In this document: positions 36,720-47,977 of the stretch, one piece after another
How the letters are laid out: each line of letters starts with the position of its first letter
How positions within the stretch are numbered: position 1 is the stretch's first letter
NCBI RefSeq assembly: GCF_028583425.1
Contig: NC_072800.1
Location: 95,573,001 to 95,637,000 of the forward strand
Length of the DNA stretch: 64,000 nucleotides
Source of the DNA: Eublepharis macularius
Lineage: Eukaryota > Chordata > Lepidosauria > Squamata > Eublepharidae
Direction of reading: 5' to 3'
Position numbers and translations under genes: made by a program
Notes under the pieces: model-generated
Databases searched by the model: none
Told to the model about the DNA's origin: nothing
Seen by the model: the letters and a program-made list of their open reading frames with translations, nothing else

Positions 36720-39700
36720 CTGCAAGAGAAAAGAGGGTGCGATGAGCTCGCCGAAGCAGAGGGGACACAAGAGCAGCTGCTCTGAGTCAAATCAGTGGTC
36801 CAGCTCGGACAGCAGCACCCTGCGGCCCAAAGCGGCCAAGCTGGGAGGGTGACACGGCGCACAGAGGCCGAGGGCAGGCTGTGCAGAGGAGAGGACCGGT
36901 TAAATCACTGTGCCTGATAGTCAGTGGTGGGGCCAGTGAGGGCCTCTATGCATTTGTCTTATCCCTTTTGAAGGCCACCTAGAGGCCAATCAGTACGTCC
37001 TGCGGCAGTGAATTCCACAAGTTACTTACTCACGGAGTGGAAAAGCTCCTTAAAGGTGAGCACAGTTTTCCAGTGTTTCAGCATAAGCTTTTGTGAGCTA
37101 GGGCCCACAGCCTCAGGTGGGCCTCCTTGTTCATCCTGAATCTACTCCCCATTGACCTCACCAGGTGCCCCCAAGTGCCAGGAGTTCAGGACAGAGACAA
37201 GAAGTTCTCTCTATCTGAGTTAGGCATATTTTAAAATAAACTTTTATCATTTCATCTTTTCTATGAACGGAGAAGTCTCGGGCTCTTTTGCTTTTCTCCA
37301 TAGGAATTTCTGGAACGGCGGCCCTGAGTCATTCTAGTTGCCGTATTCCATGTCTTTCCTAGCTATGCAATATTGTTTTTGAAATGGGTTGACCAGAATT
37401 GTGCACATTATTCCAAATGTGGTCACAGCATAGATCCATATCAAGGCATTACTATACTGGCCACGATCCTTCTCCTAAAAAGACCCTAGTGTACAATTTG
37501 TGTTTTTCACGGCTGGTCAACATTTTTATTCAGCTTTCCAGCAAAGCTCCAAGACCACAACAGGTCTTCAGCATCTCCACCACTTCAGGCTCCCTCAGTG
37601 CATTTCTGATGTTAGGATTTCCCCCCCAGTGAACATCACGGTACACTTACTCACCACACGGGGGGGGGGCTGACTGACCGTGGGCTGCTGCCCATGCAGG
37701 GAGCGACGCAGGGCGGCTGTAGGAGAAGCATCTGCAGCACTGCTCTGCCTGCAGCCGATGGGAGGAGCAGAACTAAGCTCCGCCTCAAATGGATGGGGCC
37801 AAGCTCCGCCTTCTCCTCTCCCTCCTCCAATCCTTTCGGGCCTTTCCCCTTTCTCAGCTGATCGACAGGGCAGCTTTTGGGAAGAGGGGGCTTGCTGGGT
37901 TATGGGGGGGCGACACTGAAATTTTATTTATTATTTATTTACATTATTTATAAGGAGACATCTAACAAGCAATATAATAAGATTAGGATTGCCGAATTCT
38001 GAATGGATCTAGACTTGAAGCAAGGAGTGTCCAGAACCTTATCAGCACAAGAGACCAGACAGAACGGCTCCAAGCAGCAGACGCCTCCGTTGCCTGCATG
38101 CCGATCAAATCAGTATCGAATGGCCAGACTAGATGAGATGGGTTTTTTTTAACAGTTGGGTCTGGCTGGAGAACAGCCCTGTGTCTCGCTGCTGGGAAGT
38201 CGTCTCTCAGGTCTGTGGGTCCCAATGTGGATTCGAACTACAGTGCAGAGCGGGAAGAGACACTATTTGCCTAACCCGGGGCAGCTATTGGCCCCATTAG
38301 CAGAGGTGCACAGGTAGCCCATCAGTACATGTGCAGCTCCCCAATAGAGAAAATGATACCCCAGGGGTAGTTTTGGGTTTGGAACATGGCGGGGGGAGAG
38401 TGAAGCCCTTTCTTGCCTGTATACAGTCCTATTCTAAATCTGGGTCTCGCATTCTTGGGAAATGAGTTTCCAGCACCATTGCACACAGACGATGGATCGT
38501 ATGAGAGCTGGGTTAGCGGGAACCGTGAGAACGATAATAATAGTGCTTATGTTCTGCCCTTCTAGACAGATGAGTGCCCCACTCAGAGCAGTGAACAATG
38601 TCGGGGTTATCATTATCCCAACAATACAGCTGGAGAGTTGGGCTAAGAGGAGGGGCTCACCCAAGGCTGCCTGCTGAGCTCAGGGCAGAAGTGGGATTCC
38701 AACCAGCAGAGTGCTGATTCCCAACCCAACCACTTAACCACTCTGCGGCAGCAGATAGAAATCTTTTAAAAATACATCACCTACTTATACCTAAGTTGGA
38801 ATGAATCGTTGGATTTTTATTGGCAAAGGATAGTGGTTGTAAAATTAGGCAATGGGTGGAGAACGTGGACAGAGGGAGCTCCTTCTCTCTCCCACAATTC
38901 TAGAACTTGGGGGCTCCCAAGGAAATTGCTGGCAGACAGGTTCAGGACAGACAGAAGGACGTTCTCCTTTACTTACTCACGTAATTAAACTGTGCACTGC
39001 ACTGCCAGTGGAGGTAGAGATGGCCACATGTATGGCCAGGTTGGACAAATTCCTGGAGGAGAAGCCCTATCTAAGGCTGCAAGCCACAGTGACGGAAGGG
39101 AGCCGCCGTCTACAGGGCTGCAAACCTCTGAATCCCAGAGCTGCACGTCAGAAGCTGGGGAAGGCCTCGGCCTCTTTGCACTGGTTGTTTGGCCCTCCAG
39201 GGCTACTGGTTGCCCTCTGTGTGAAACAGGAGGCTGGACTAGATGGGCTGCGGGTCTGATCTGGCTGGCTCTCCTTAGGTTCTCCTGTTTAGCATGTTAG
39301 CCGTTTGCAGATTTCTAAGAGGTTGATCAGGAAACCACAAGTCCCCGTGGCTGAGTCCCCGTCGGAAAGGCTCTTTCTTCTACAATTCTATCTTTTACAA
39401 ATTGTAGAAGCATAGAACGAGTTGGAAGGGGCCTTACAGACCGTCCAGTCCAACCCTCTGCCCAATTCAGAAACAGCCTAAAGCATCCCCGAAAACGCTC
39501 TATCCAGCCACTTAACAGGCTAGTGATTTCCCATACCCCACCCCCCTTCATACCTTTTTGAGATCAGTGCCACAGTTGCTGCTGTCAGCCCTCTAGAAGG
39601 GACGCCACCTTTGGCAACGAATTCCATAGTTTTGTCAGGAGACCAAGAATTTCACATCCGAGCCCCTCAAGAATCTACAGGTATGTGCCACCTGGACTCC

Positions 39701-42700
39701 ATGACTTGTTACTGTTTAATTTGTCTATCAGCCTTAGAACTTCATAACTTGTCGAATTGGTTTGACTCTGTTTTCCCAACATCTCCCATAAAAATAGCAG
39801 CTGTGGCGTGAGTAACTGCCTGACGTTTTCCACAGACAGGCAGGGTGTATTCTATTTCTCTGCAGTCTCCCAATCTGCCTTTAGCCACCCTTTCTCCCCT
39901 TTTTTTGTCTAAGGGTCCCATCGCCTCCCTGGTCAGTTTCCTGTCATTTAAGAGCTGCTTATTCATTGTTGTAATGTTTTGAGTAACCCACTCCTCAAAT
40001 TCTCTGTGTGCTCACCTCTGGGGCACTCCTTTTGCCAGAGCCTGCGCTCCTGTCTAGCCACTTCATTTGGGAAGCCTGCCACTTGCTCAGGGGTTCCTTA
40101 ACTGTGCTCATTAACCTGGCTGGCAGATGTGGGCGTAACTTTCCTGATGACCACCATAACTTTCACCCGTGCTTCCATTATTGTGGCTTTAAATGATTTC
40201 CATGCACACTGCAGAGATTTGACCTTCCTTGCCCTCCTCTCAGCTTCCCTTCGGCTGATCTCTATGGGCAGGAAGGCAGGCATTGGACCTCTCAGCCTGG
40301 GAAACGTGGCAGCTGCTGCCCTCCTCCAGCCCTCCTCCAAAGGGACGCCTGTTGCCCCAGGGACCTCGAGGGGCCAAGAGGGTGGCAGGCCACAGGGGTG
40401 GAAGCTGCACGGGCCACGCACTTGTGGCTGGGGCTTCTGCCTGTGGAATAGACCCAGGACTGCAGGCTCACCTGCACAAGCTCAGCTGGGACAGCCTCTT
40501 CCCACTCCTCTGTGACACGCACACGCTCATAACTGTTGACCAGGGCCTCGATTGTGCGGGGGGAGGCACAGCAATGGCGAAGCACCTGCATGGGAGGGAA
40601 AGAGTGAGAGAGAGAGAGATGCTGCAGGACATGGCACAGGCGCAACACCACACAAAAGCCAGAATGGCAGTATTTCAGAGGTGGAGAAACCATAGAATCA
40701 TAGAGCTGGAAGGGTCCCCCAAGGGTCATCTAGTCCAACACCCGACACAGTGCAGGAAATTCACACCTACCCCCCTCCACTCCCTCAGTGATCCCTGATC
40801 AATGCCTGGAGGAAGGCAAAAACCCTCCAGGATCCTCAGTCAATCTGGCCTGGAGGAAAATTCCTTCCTGACCCCGAAGCGGCAGTCGGCATTACCCAAG
40901 GCATGTGAGGAAGGGCCAAGAGAGCCAAGCGCCGGCTCTTCCCTTCATGCCCTCCCTTCATACTGAGTCATAGCCTCCTCACAGGAGGCCCTCTACCCTC
41001 TGCTTAAAAGCCTCCAAAGAAGGAGCATCCAGCACCTCCTGAGGAAGCCTGTTCCACTGAGGGACCGCTCTAACTGTCAGGAAGTTCTTCCTAATGTTTA
41101 GCCGAAAGCTCTTAATGTCAACCCATTGGTTCTGGTCCGACCTGGAGCAGCGGAAAACAACTCCACGCCATCCTCTACATGGCAGCCCTTCAAGTACTTG
41201 GAGATGGTTAATTGTATCACCTCTCAGTCGTCTCCTCTCCAGTACTCCAAATGAGGTCTAACCACCTTGGGGCCCCTGTTTGGGGGGGGAAGGGAGAATG
41301 CAAGTGTTTCAAAATATAAATAAATAAATAAATAATCAGAGGATGGTAAAGTGGTACCATTACATCACATGATCTGAATGCTAGTTCTGTTGATGCAGCC
41401 CAAAATCACACTGGCCTTTTTAGCTGCCACATCACACTGCTGGCTCATGTTCAGTGTATGGTCTACTAAGACCCGTAATTCCTTTTGATTTGTACTACTG
41501 CCAAGACAAGTCTTATGAATCCTGTAATTAGGAATTTGATTTTTTTTTTATCTAAACGCAGAACTTTGCATTTATCCCTGCTGAAATTCCTTTTATTTGT
41601 TTTTGCCCAGTTTCCCAGCCTATCAAGATCATCCTATATCTTGACTCTCTTCTACTATATTTGCTATCCCTCCCAATTTAGTATCGTCTGCAAATTTAAT
41701 AAGCATTCCCTCTATTCCTTCATCCAAATCAATAATAAAAACGTTGAACAGAACAGGTCCCAGGACTGATCCCTGAGGAACTCCACTTGTCACTCTTCTC
41801 CAAGAGGACGAGGAACCACTAACTAGCACTCTTTGCGTGCAATCTGTCAACCAATTACAAATCCACCTACCAGTAGTAGGATCCAAACCACATTTTCCCA
41901 GCTTATCAACAAGAATATCATGCAGGACTTTATCAAAAGCCCAACTGAAATCAAGATAAACTATGTCTGTAACATTCCCCTCATCCACCAAAGTAGTAAC
42001 ATCAGACAAGGAGATAAGGTTAGCCTGACATGACTTCTTGCTGAGGAACCCGTGCTGACCTTTAGAAATCTCAGCCTGCAGAGTGTCCAGTTATCTGAGA
42101 CTGTGGTCAGCTCTTCTGCTCACTGGTCACCCATTTGCGTTTCTTTGAGGATATGAACAAGTGATGCTTGTTGGGAAGGCAGAGATCTTGAAAGACATTG
42201 TACTCCCCACTTTCGATGGAGTTCGTCTGACCCTTGCAGACTCGGTTAAGAGCCTGGGGGTTATACTGGATCCAGTGCTACTACTAGAAAAACAAGTTAA
42301 GGCAGCCACAAAAAATGCTTACTACAATCTCACTCTAGCCTGGAAGATGGCTTCTTATCTCGACACAGCTGACATGGCCACTTGGATCCACGCTATGGTA
42401 ACATCAAAACTTGACTATTGTAATACACTATACATTGGTCTCCCACCCATCTAAGTTAACTAGGAGGCTCCAATTGGTGCAAAATGCTGCAGCTCAACTA
42501 TTATCAGGAGCAAGCAGGAGCTTGAACATCACTCCCATCCTACAGTCACTCCATTGGCTAACTATCAGTTACCGTGCTCAGTTCAAGGTACTGGTTATTA
42601 CATACAAAGCTCTTCACAGCCTTGGCCCAGCATACCTACGGGACCGCCTCCCTCCCAATGTCCCTCCATGGCAGCTTCGCTCATCTGAACAGGGTCTCTT

Positions 42701-45700
42701 GCAGGTGCCACCCTGCACATGGGCGAAATCAACAGCAGCCTGCACATGGGCTTTCTCTGTGGTGGCCCCTACCCTGTGGAACGGCCTGCCTGAGGAAGTC
42801 AGAAGAGCCCCCACTCTCCTGGCTTCCCACAAACGATGCGAAAGCGAATTATTCAAAAAGGCTTTTTACTCAAATGGGAGGGACATTGTAGGGATGGGGT
42901 CTCAGATGCTTCGCTAATGAGTTAGGGACCATAGACTTCATCACTATATTGCCTTACATATTATCTGTTGCTTTAAATATGCACTCCTTGTCAGGGCTTG
43001 CCGCCGCTGCCGCTAGGCGTGGCACTGGGCGGTCTGCTCCTGACGTCACAGGGGGGCCAGGGATTCTGCAGGACCCTGCTCTGTGGAAGGAGGGGCGGTA
43101 TACCTCACCCAGACTCCCTCTCAGTCCACTCGCTGGCCTGCTCAACCTGGCCTGCTTACCCTCTGCGTCCTCCTTCGTCTCCTCCTTCCAGAACTCTCCT
43201 CCAAACCTCCACCCTTGCATCTTACTGCTCTCACTCCACATCATCACTCCTCACTCACACCCACCACCACAGGGCTCTTCCCAGCCAGCTTTTATAGGGC
43301 TTCCTTCTACTGCCCCACCCCTCTTCCAGCCTGGCCTTGGGCTGCACCAAGCAGTTGCAGCTGGGGTAGCTGATCTGGCCCCACTGACCAGCACCAGCTG
43401 TGCCTTGTTCTCTGGCTGCCCAGCCTCCCTGCCTTGGCTGATTGCTGAAGGCATGTCCAGCTGCAGTCCCCTGGCTAGCAGCCCAGCCTCCCTGGCAGAG
43501 CTGATGGCTGAAGGTGGGTCCAGCTGCGGCTCCTTGGCTGGTTGCCCAGGGCTTCCTGCAGAGTGCCTCCAATAGCCCCACCTGGAGTGGCTTGGCTTTT
43601 GGCAACTCCTGGGCCCGGCTACTATTTTCTAGCTGGGGCGTGGCTTTGGGTTGTTGGGGCTGCTGCTGCTTCTCCTCCTCAGGTAAGGTCTTTGGGTGGG
43701 TGACTGCTGGGCTCCCAATCCCTCTGCCCTTGCCCCCTTCCGCCTTGCCTAGCCCCCTTTCCCTCCCTAGGGGAGTGGACTCGCTGGCCTCTCTCTGTCT
43801 CCCCCTGCCTCCTGAGGCCCTGGGCTTTTGCCCCTTGCCCCTGGCACCGGCAGGTTCTGGCTCCATTTGCCTGTGTGAGGGGTTGACCTGCTGTCCCCCA
43901 GCTGCCCCCTCTGCCTGCCAGTCAGACCGGTTGACCTGCTGTCAGCTGGCTGACCAGTTGACCTGCTGTCTGCTGGCTGCCCCCTCTGTTTGCCCGTCAG
44001 CCCGGCTGACTTGCTGTTCCCTCCTACCAAGTCTGGGGGCTGGGACCCAGCCCCCGGACACTCCTAGGTACCACTTGTGCTCCATGTTGTCTAATGTCAG
44101 TCCTAGAATTGATTATGTTCTGCTTCAGTATTTCTTCTACTCTGTATTGGATCCTTGCTAATGGTATGTCTTTTCATCTTGTATCTTTTTACCCAATGGC
44201 ATTGTTTATGGAAATGTCCTTGATACTGATTGTATTAATCTCATACTATGTAATCTGCCTTGAGTCTCAGTGAGAAAGGCGGACTACAAACAAACAAACA
44301 AACAAACAAACAAACAAACAAACACTCATAAGAGCACCAGAAGAGCCCCGTTGCTGAGACCAGTTATCTATCTAATTCAGCATCGTGTTTCTCACAGGAT
44401 GCTGAATTTCTCACAGCCCTGAAGGGCCAACAGGCAAGCCACAAAGGCCGAGGCCCTTCCCCCGATGTTGCCTCTTATCCTCTGGATGTGGAGGCTCCCT
44501 TATCTCCCCTTGGCTCATAGCCACGGACTGACCTGTCCTCCAAGAATCTAATTCCCTTTTAACCATTCTTGTTGCCATCACGACATCCTCTGGCAAAGAA
44601 TTGCACGTCTTCATTACTCGTTGTGTAAAGAAGGATCTCATTTTGTCGGCCACAAATCTACTGGCTGTCCGGTTCACTGCATGCCTTTAAGAGTGTGCAT
44701 TCTCTTAAAGGAACAGACTTGACAATGTTACTACACGGCTAGTTTTTGTATTATGTGCAATTCGAATAGTCTATAATGATTGAATGTATTGTATTTATTG
44801 GCTGTATATCTGATCTTGTATGAACTATTAAGTATAGCTATATATTCATATATGCGCTACGCCACTTTATACACTAGTACAGCTATATTGCTTATTTATA
44901 CATTTGGCTATTCCAATTAGTGACTATACCTTGATTTATCTTTGACGTTTATTGGGATAGTAGCATTCCTGGGCCTCCAGTTCATAGAATCATAGAATCA
45001 TAGAGTTGGAAGGGGCCATACAGACCATCTAGTCCAACCCCCTGCCCAGTGCAGAATCAGCCTAAAGCATCTCTGACAAGTATTCATCCAGCCTCTTCTT
45101 GAAAACTGCCAGTGAGGGGGAGCTCACCACCTCCCCAGACAGCTGGTTTCACCTTTGAACTACTCTGACCGTGAAAAAGTTTTTCCTAATATCCAGCCGG
45201 TACCTTTGTGCATGTAGTTTTAGCCCATTGCTTCGCGTCCTACCCTCTGCTGCCAACTGGAACAGCTCCTTGCCCTCCTCCAAATGACAGCCTTTCAAAT
45301 ACTTAAAGAGAGCAATCATGTCCCCCCTCAACCTTCTCCAAACTAAACATTCCCAAGGCCCTCAGCCTTTCCTCGTAGGGCTCAGTCTCCAGACCCCTGA
45401 TCATCCTCGTCGCTCTCCTCTGCACCCTCTCGATTTTGGCCACAAAATTGTGGCTTGGCCACTCCGTTTGTTTGCCTTTTCACTGGGAGAGCCTCTTTTT
45501 TGTTGCCCTCCCATCTGGGGATGGCGACTCTAGCTGGAGTTTCAATTTTCAGACATGTAAAAAGTTCTTGGGAGGAAGGTGGTGGCCCCTGCCCACCCCA
45601 GTCACAGAGCCCAGAGGCCCGGGCATGCCCTGGAGACTCATGCAAACGAACCCGGAAGTGGAAGGCCCCACGGAAGGGTTGCCAGGTCCACATCGGGAAA

Positions 45701-47977
45701 TTCCTGGAGATTTTGGGGGTGGAGCCTGGAGAGGGTGGGGTTTAGGGAGGGGAGGGGCCTCAGAATGGTTATAATGCCACAGAGTCCACCCTCCAAGCAG
45801 CCATTTCCCCCAGGGGAAGTGATCTTTGTCACCGGGAGATCAGTTGTAATTCCGGGAGATGCCCAGCCACCACCTGGAGACTGGCAACCCTACCCCAGGG
45901 GCCAAAGGAGGCTGGCCACTTCCGAGGAAAGGCTAGTGGGGCTGGGGTGGGGGGGAGGCACCACAGCGTGGCTTCCAGCACAGTCACCCTCTGCAGGGCA
46001 CAAGCCACCGCCCTCTCCCATCCTCCTCCTCCTCCTCCTCCTCCTCCTCCTCCTCCACATGCTCTTCCAACTGCTCCCATTCTGTTGGCCGTACCTTGAG
46101 AAGGGCTCCTGGCCAGACCCGGACCGCCCCATGGTTGAGCAGGTCCCGCACCACCTGCTCCGGCTGGTGGTCCAGCTTGTAGGATGCCACTTGCAGGATG
46201 TTGTGCATGGCTGTGTTGCCACTGTAGCTCATGATGTTGACGTTGGCCCCCTGGGCAAGGAGCAGCTCTACCACTCCGGGGTTGGTGTTCTTGCAGGCCT
46301 GGTGGAGCGGGCGCTGGCGATCACGGTCAGAGGTGTTCACGTGGGCACCAACATTCACCAGCTGCTGGCACACTTGGTAATAGTCCTCCATGGCATGGGG
46401 AGGGTGCGACTGGGCACAGGCCGCGTTCAGCGGTGTTTGTCCCTCAGTGTTCCTGGCCTCCAGGCTGGCTCCATAGCTCAGGTAAAGCCGCACGTGCTCC
46501 ACCAGGCCAAGCCGTGCAGCCATGTGCAGGGGGGTGTCCTCTTCCTCCTCAGAGATGCTGTTCACGCTTGCAGCATGGCGCAGCAGGAGCTGAGCACACC
46601 TGGAAGAGTGAGACATTTCTTCAAGGGCAGCCAAACCATGGGCCAGGCCCACCCCGGTGGCTTCCTCCAGGTGCGGGGGAACGGCCATCACGCCAGCCCC
46701 TCACCTCGAGGCCTGCCTGGCTTTGAAGGGCCCCGCCCTTGTCAAAGGCCACACAGTCCTCTCACAGTTCCCTTAGCTGAGCTCTGGTGCCTTAGAATAA
46801 CTAAGCACCTCTGCAGGGGGGGGGGGAGCACTCACGCAAAGGATCCTGCGCTCTGGCACAGGTGCAAGGGCTTGAACCCATCCTCAGAGATGGCCTCGGG
46901 GTCAGCACCAGAAGAGAGGAGGAGCCTGACGCAGTCCGTCATGGCCGCTGTGCAGGCCACGTGCAGCGCTGTCTGGCCCCCAGGGGCCAAGTCCACCTCT
47001 GCCCCCCGGAGCAGCAGATGGCGCAGGCAGTCCACGTAGCCACGGCTTGCTGTGATATGGAGAGGGGTGGTGAGCTCCTGCTTGTAGGTCAGTGCCCAGA
47101 GCCCTGCAGGAGAGATGGTCAGAGCGTCAGGATCCAGGCAGCGCCACGCACTGTCCGGCTAACAGGGCACTCTAGGCATGCTTGGACAGGTCTCTCTGGG
47201 CCTCAGGCCTGCGGGACAAGGGAGGGATCGCCCTAGTCCGGCAGCCCGCCCGCCTGCCCGCCCGCCCCCAGCTGCTGCCAGCCCCAGGAAGGGACCGGGG
47301 TTTCCAGGTCCAGGTTGGGAAATCCCTGGAAATTTTGGGGGTGGAGCCTAGAAAGGGTTGGGTTTGGGGAGGGGCCTCGGTGGGGTATAATGCCATAGAC
47401 TCCACCCTCCGAAGCAGCCATTTTCTCCAGGGGAACTGATCTTTGTCACCTGGAGATCACTAGTAATTCCAGGAGATCTCCAGCCACCACTTGGAGGCTG
47501 GCAACCCTAGAAGAGACAGGCCCTTCCTTCTCCACCACCCAAGGCCCACCTGCCTGCGCGCTCTCCCTCCCCAGCAGCGGCCCTGCCCAGCCGCTGAGCT
47601 TCCGGGGGCCCTGTGCTCCCCTCCGCTCAGCTGCTTCCTGCCTGCCAGCCCCTCTCCCCCAACACACTCAGCCAGCGGGAATTGAAGCGGTAGTTCTTCC
47701 ACTCCTCCAGGTCACTGGTGTCAAAGACAGAGTTGGGGCCCACCCCACCCTGGGGGTCTCCAAGGAGGCAGACGATGGCGCGCCCGTCTCCAGCGAGGAG
47801 GGCCTGCCAGAAGGCCTGAGCAGGGCCCTTTGCCTTGGCAGTCACAATGGGCTCCATGAAGGATGCCTCCGGCCCCAGTGGGGCTGGTCTGAAGAATGAG
47901 GGGGAATCTCTGGGACCAAAGGGCTGCGGCAAGGCGAAGAAGGGACGCCCTGCTGCCAGGGAGTCCGGTTGCAGCAT
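36534..47977 (-). CDS. ASB10: ASB10, ankyrin repeat and SOCS box protein 10 (five exons, complete)
   Basis: Substrate-recognition subunit of a Cullin-5/Elongin BC ubiquitin ligase; in mammals expressed in muscle/heart and in the eye outflow tissue (family knowledge). Exons (minus strand) are 47977-47668, 47103-46836, 46599-46095, 40585-40472 and 36719-36534. All junctions are GT/AG and phases agree, giving 460 residues against 467 in human. The N-terminus contains [14 protein letters not shown] and [15 protein letters not shown]. About seven ankyrin repeats follow (about residues 112-358; [68 protein letters not shown]). The C-terminal SOCS box has the BC box [12 protein letters not shown] and a Cul5-box-like [13 protein letters not shown], and ends FEDVLY. 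Intron 3 is 5.5 kb and full of LINEs; intron 4 is 3.8 kb. Confidence 0.95.
36920..37650 (-). mobile_element. old CR1/L3-type LINE fragments with a Penelope-like scrap
   Basis: TGCGGCAGTGAATTCCACAA, GAATTGTGCACATTATTCCA and ATGTGGTCACAGCATAGA are typical of the reverse complement of CR1/L3 3' regions. At 37080-37118 a GCATAAGCTTTTGTGAGC..CTCAGG block resembles the Penelope-like hammerhead region. In ASB10 intron 4. Confidence 0.5.
37651..38526. other. ASB10 intron 4, unannotated part
   Basis: No coding sequence or confident repeat; includes an ATTTATTATTTATTTACATTATTTATA tail-like stretch near 37921-37950, probably a LINE tail. Confidence 0.35.
38527..38757 (-). mobile_element. tRNA-derived SINE, reverse orientation
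   Basis: The complement of a SINE head (AACCACTTAACCACTCTGC) and of a B-box (GTGGGATTCCAACC) sit at the right end; the left end carries CTTCTAGACAGATGAGTGCC and GAACAATGTCGGGGTTATC. Related to, but distinct from, the Sauria copies. Confidence 0.65.
38880..39290 (+). mobile_element. CR1-type LINE 3' end
   Basis: GGCCAGGTTGGACAAATTCC, the aspartate-poor C-terminal region, TTGGCCCTCCAGGGCTACTGG and AGGAGGCTGGACTAGATGGG mark a CR1 3' region. Confidence 0.6.
39405..39510 (-). mobile_element. CR1 LINE 3' end fragment
   Basis: AAGCATAGAACGAGTTGGAAG and CCAGTCCAACCCTCTGCCC are the complement of the CR1 terminus. Confidence 0.65.
39511..40471. other. ASB10 intron 4, unannotated part next to exon 4
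   Basis: About 960 bp without a recognisable gene. 39540-40280 has the look of an old LINE or other repeat body on the minus strand, but no motif settles the family. Confidence 0.35.
40472..40585 (-). CDS. ASB10: ASB10 exon 4
   Basis: A 114-bp in-phase exon with acceptor CTCCCATGCAG/GTGCTT and donor GTGCAG/GTGAGC. It encodes 38 residues including [16 protein letters not shown], matching mammalian CPRTIEVLMNTY. It is separated from exon 3 by 5.5 kb of repeats. Confidence 0.93.
40692..42075 (-). mobile_element. CR1 LINE, 3' half (reverse transcriptase and 3'UTR)
   Basis: The minus strand encodes [38 protein letters not shown] and [13 protein letters not shown] (RT motifs, with the catalytic DD in FADD), followed by a degraded C-terminus and the 3'UTR (CATAGAATCATAGAGCTGG at 40690-40708). 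It is a better preserved copy than the others, 5'-truncated. In ASB10 intron 3. Confidence 0.85.
42105..44324 (+). mobile_element. L2-type LINE 3' half, interrupted by a solo LTR
   Basis: It encodes [75 protein letters not shown] and [20 protein letters not shown], the C-terminal region of an L2-clade RT, then a 3'UTR and a (CAAA)n tail (44285-44324). The 3'UTR is split at 42988/44061 by a solo LTR. Confidence 0.82.
42989..44060. mobile_element. solo LTR with 5-bp target duplication
   Basis: A 1072-bp GC-rich segment starts TGTCAGGGC and ends GCCCCCGGACA, so it has TG...CA ends with an imperfect terminal inverted repeat. It is flanked by CTCCT on both sides (42984-42988 and 44061-44065). The related L2 at 26693-27545 shows the uninterrupted site with a single CTCCT. 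No internal retroviral region is present, so it is a solo LTR, a fossil left by recombination between two LTRs. The family is not recognised. It contains TTGACCTGCTGT-type tandem repeats (43883-44020). Confidence 0.85.
44325..44675 (-). mobile_element. CR1 LINE 3' fragment, right member of the mirrored pair
   Basis: The reverse-oriented counterpart of 26350-26692, joined to the same end of the same L2 tail. Confidence 0.7.
44985..45435 (-). mobile_element. CR1 LINE 3' end
   Basis: A tandem ATAGAATCATAGAATCATAG (complement of the CR1 8-bp terminal repeats) followed by CATCTAGTCCAACCCCCTGC. Minus-strand peptide [14 protein letters not shown] and [16 protein letters not shown] is the CR1 RT C-terminus. 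Confidence 0.8.
45675..45891 (+). mobile_element. MITE with AGGGTTGCCAG terminal inverted repeats, copy 1
   Basis: It starts AGGGTTGCCAGGTCC and ends ACTGGCAACCCT. The interior holds TTTTGGGGGTGGAGCCTGGA and CCCAGGGGAAGTGATCTTTG. 217 bp, non-coding. I recognise this as a frequent squamate repeat. Confidence 0.7.
46020..46056. repeat. (CCT)n trinucleotide repeat
   Basis: About 12 units, 39-75 bp past the donor of ASB10 exon 3, intronic. Confidence 0.9.
46095..46599 (-). CDS. ASB10: ASB10 exon 3 (ankyrin repeats)
   Basis: Acceptor CACTCTTCCAG/GTGTGC, donor CTCAAG/GTACGG. It encodes [20 protein letters not shown] through [16 protein letters not shown]. The polyglutamate run predicted just beyond the donor (CTC repeat, 46020-46056) is intronic. 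Confidence 0.95.
46836..47103 (-). CDS. ASB10: ASB10 exon 2 (ankyrin repeats)
   Basis: Acceptor TCTCCTGCAG/GGCTCTGG, donor TTTGC/GTGAGT. It encodes [34 protein letters not shown] and [20 protein letters not shown]. Confidence 0.94.
47297..47508 (+). mobile_element. MITE with AGGGTTGCCAG terminal inverted repeats, copy 2
   Basis: The same element and orientation as 45675-45891 (GGGGTTTCCAGGTCCAGG start, GGCTGGCAACCCT end), located in ASB10 intron 1. Confidence 0.7.
47668..47977 (-). CDS. ASB10: ASB10 exon 1
   Basis: ATG at 47977-47975. It encodes 103 codons plus one base, with donor CTGGCTGA/GTGTGT. The split codon rebuilds arginine to give RWLRLWALTY, which matches the mammalian RALRLWSLTY. 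The first 40 residues, rich in proline and phenylalanine, are the variable N-terminus. Confidence 0.92.

Noticed and set aside
36550-36862. Alternative minus-strand frames over ASB10 exon 5
   Set aside because: Shadows of the SOCS-box exon in other frames, rich in serine and cysteine with no homology.
43514-44161. 215-codon frame inside the solo LTR
   Set aside because: It is low-complexity leucine/cysteine/proline sequence crossing the LTR end into L2; not a gene.
46020-46094. Glutamate-run extension of ASB10 exon 3
   Set aside because: It lies past a good GTACGG donor and would break the phase to exon 4; the CCT repeat is intronic.
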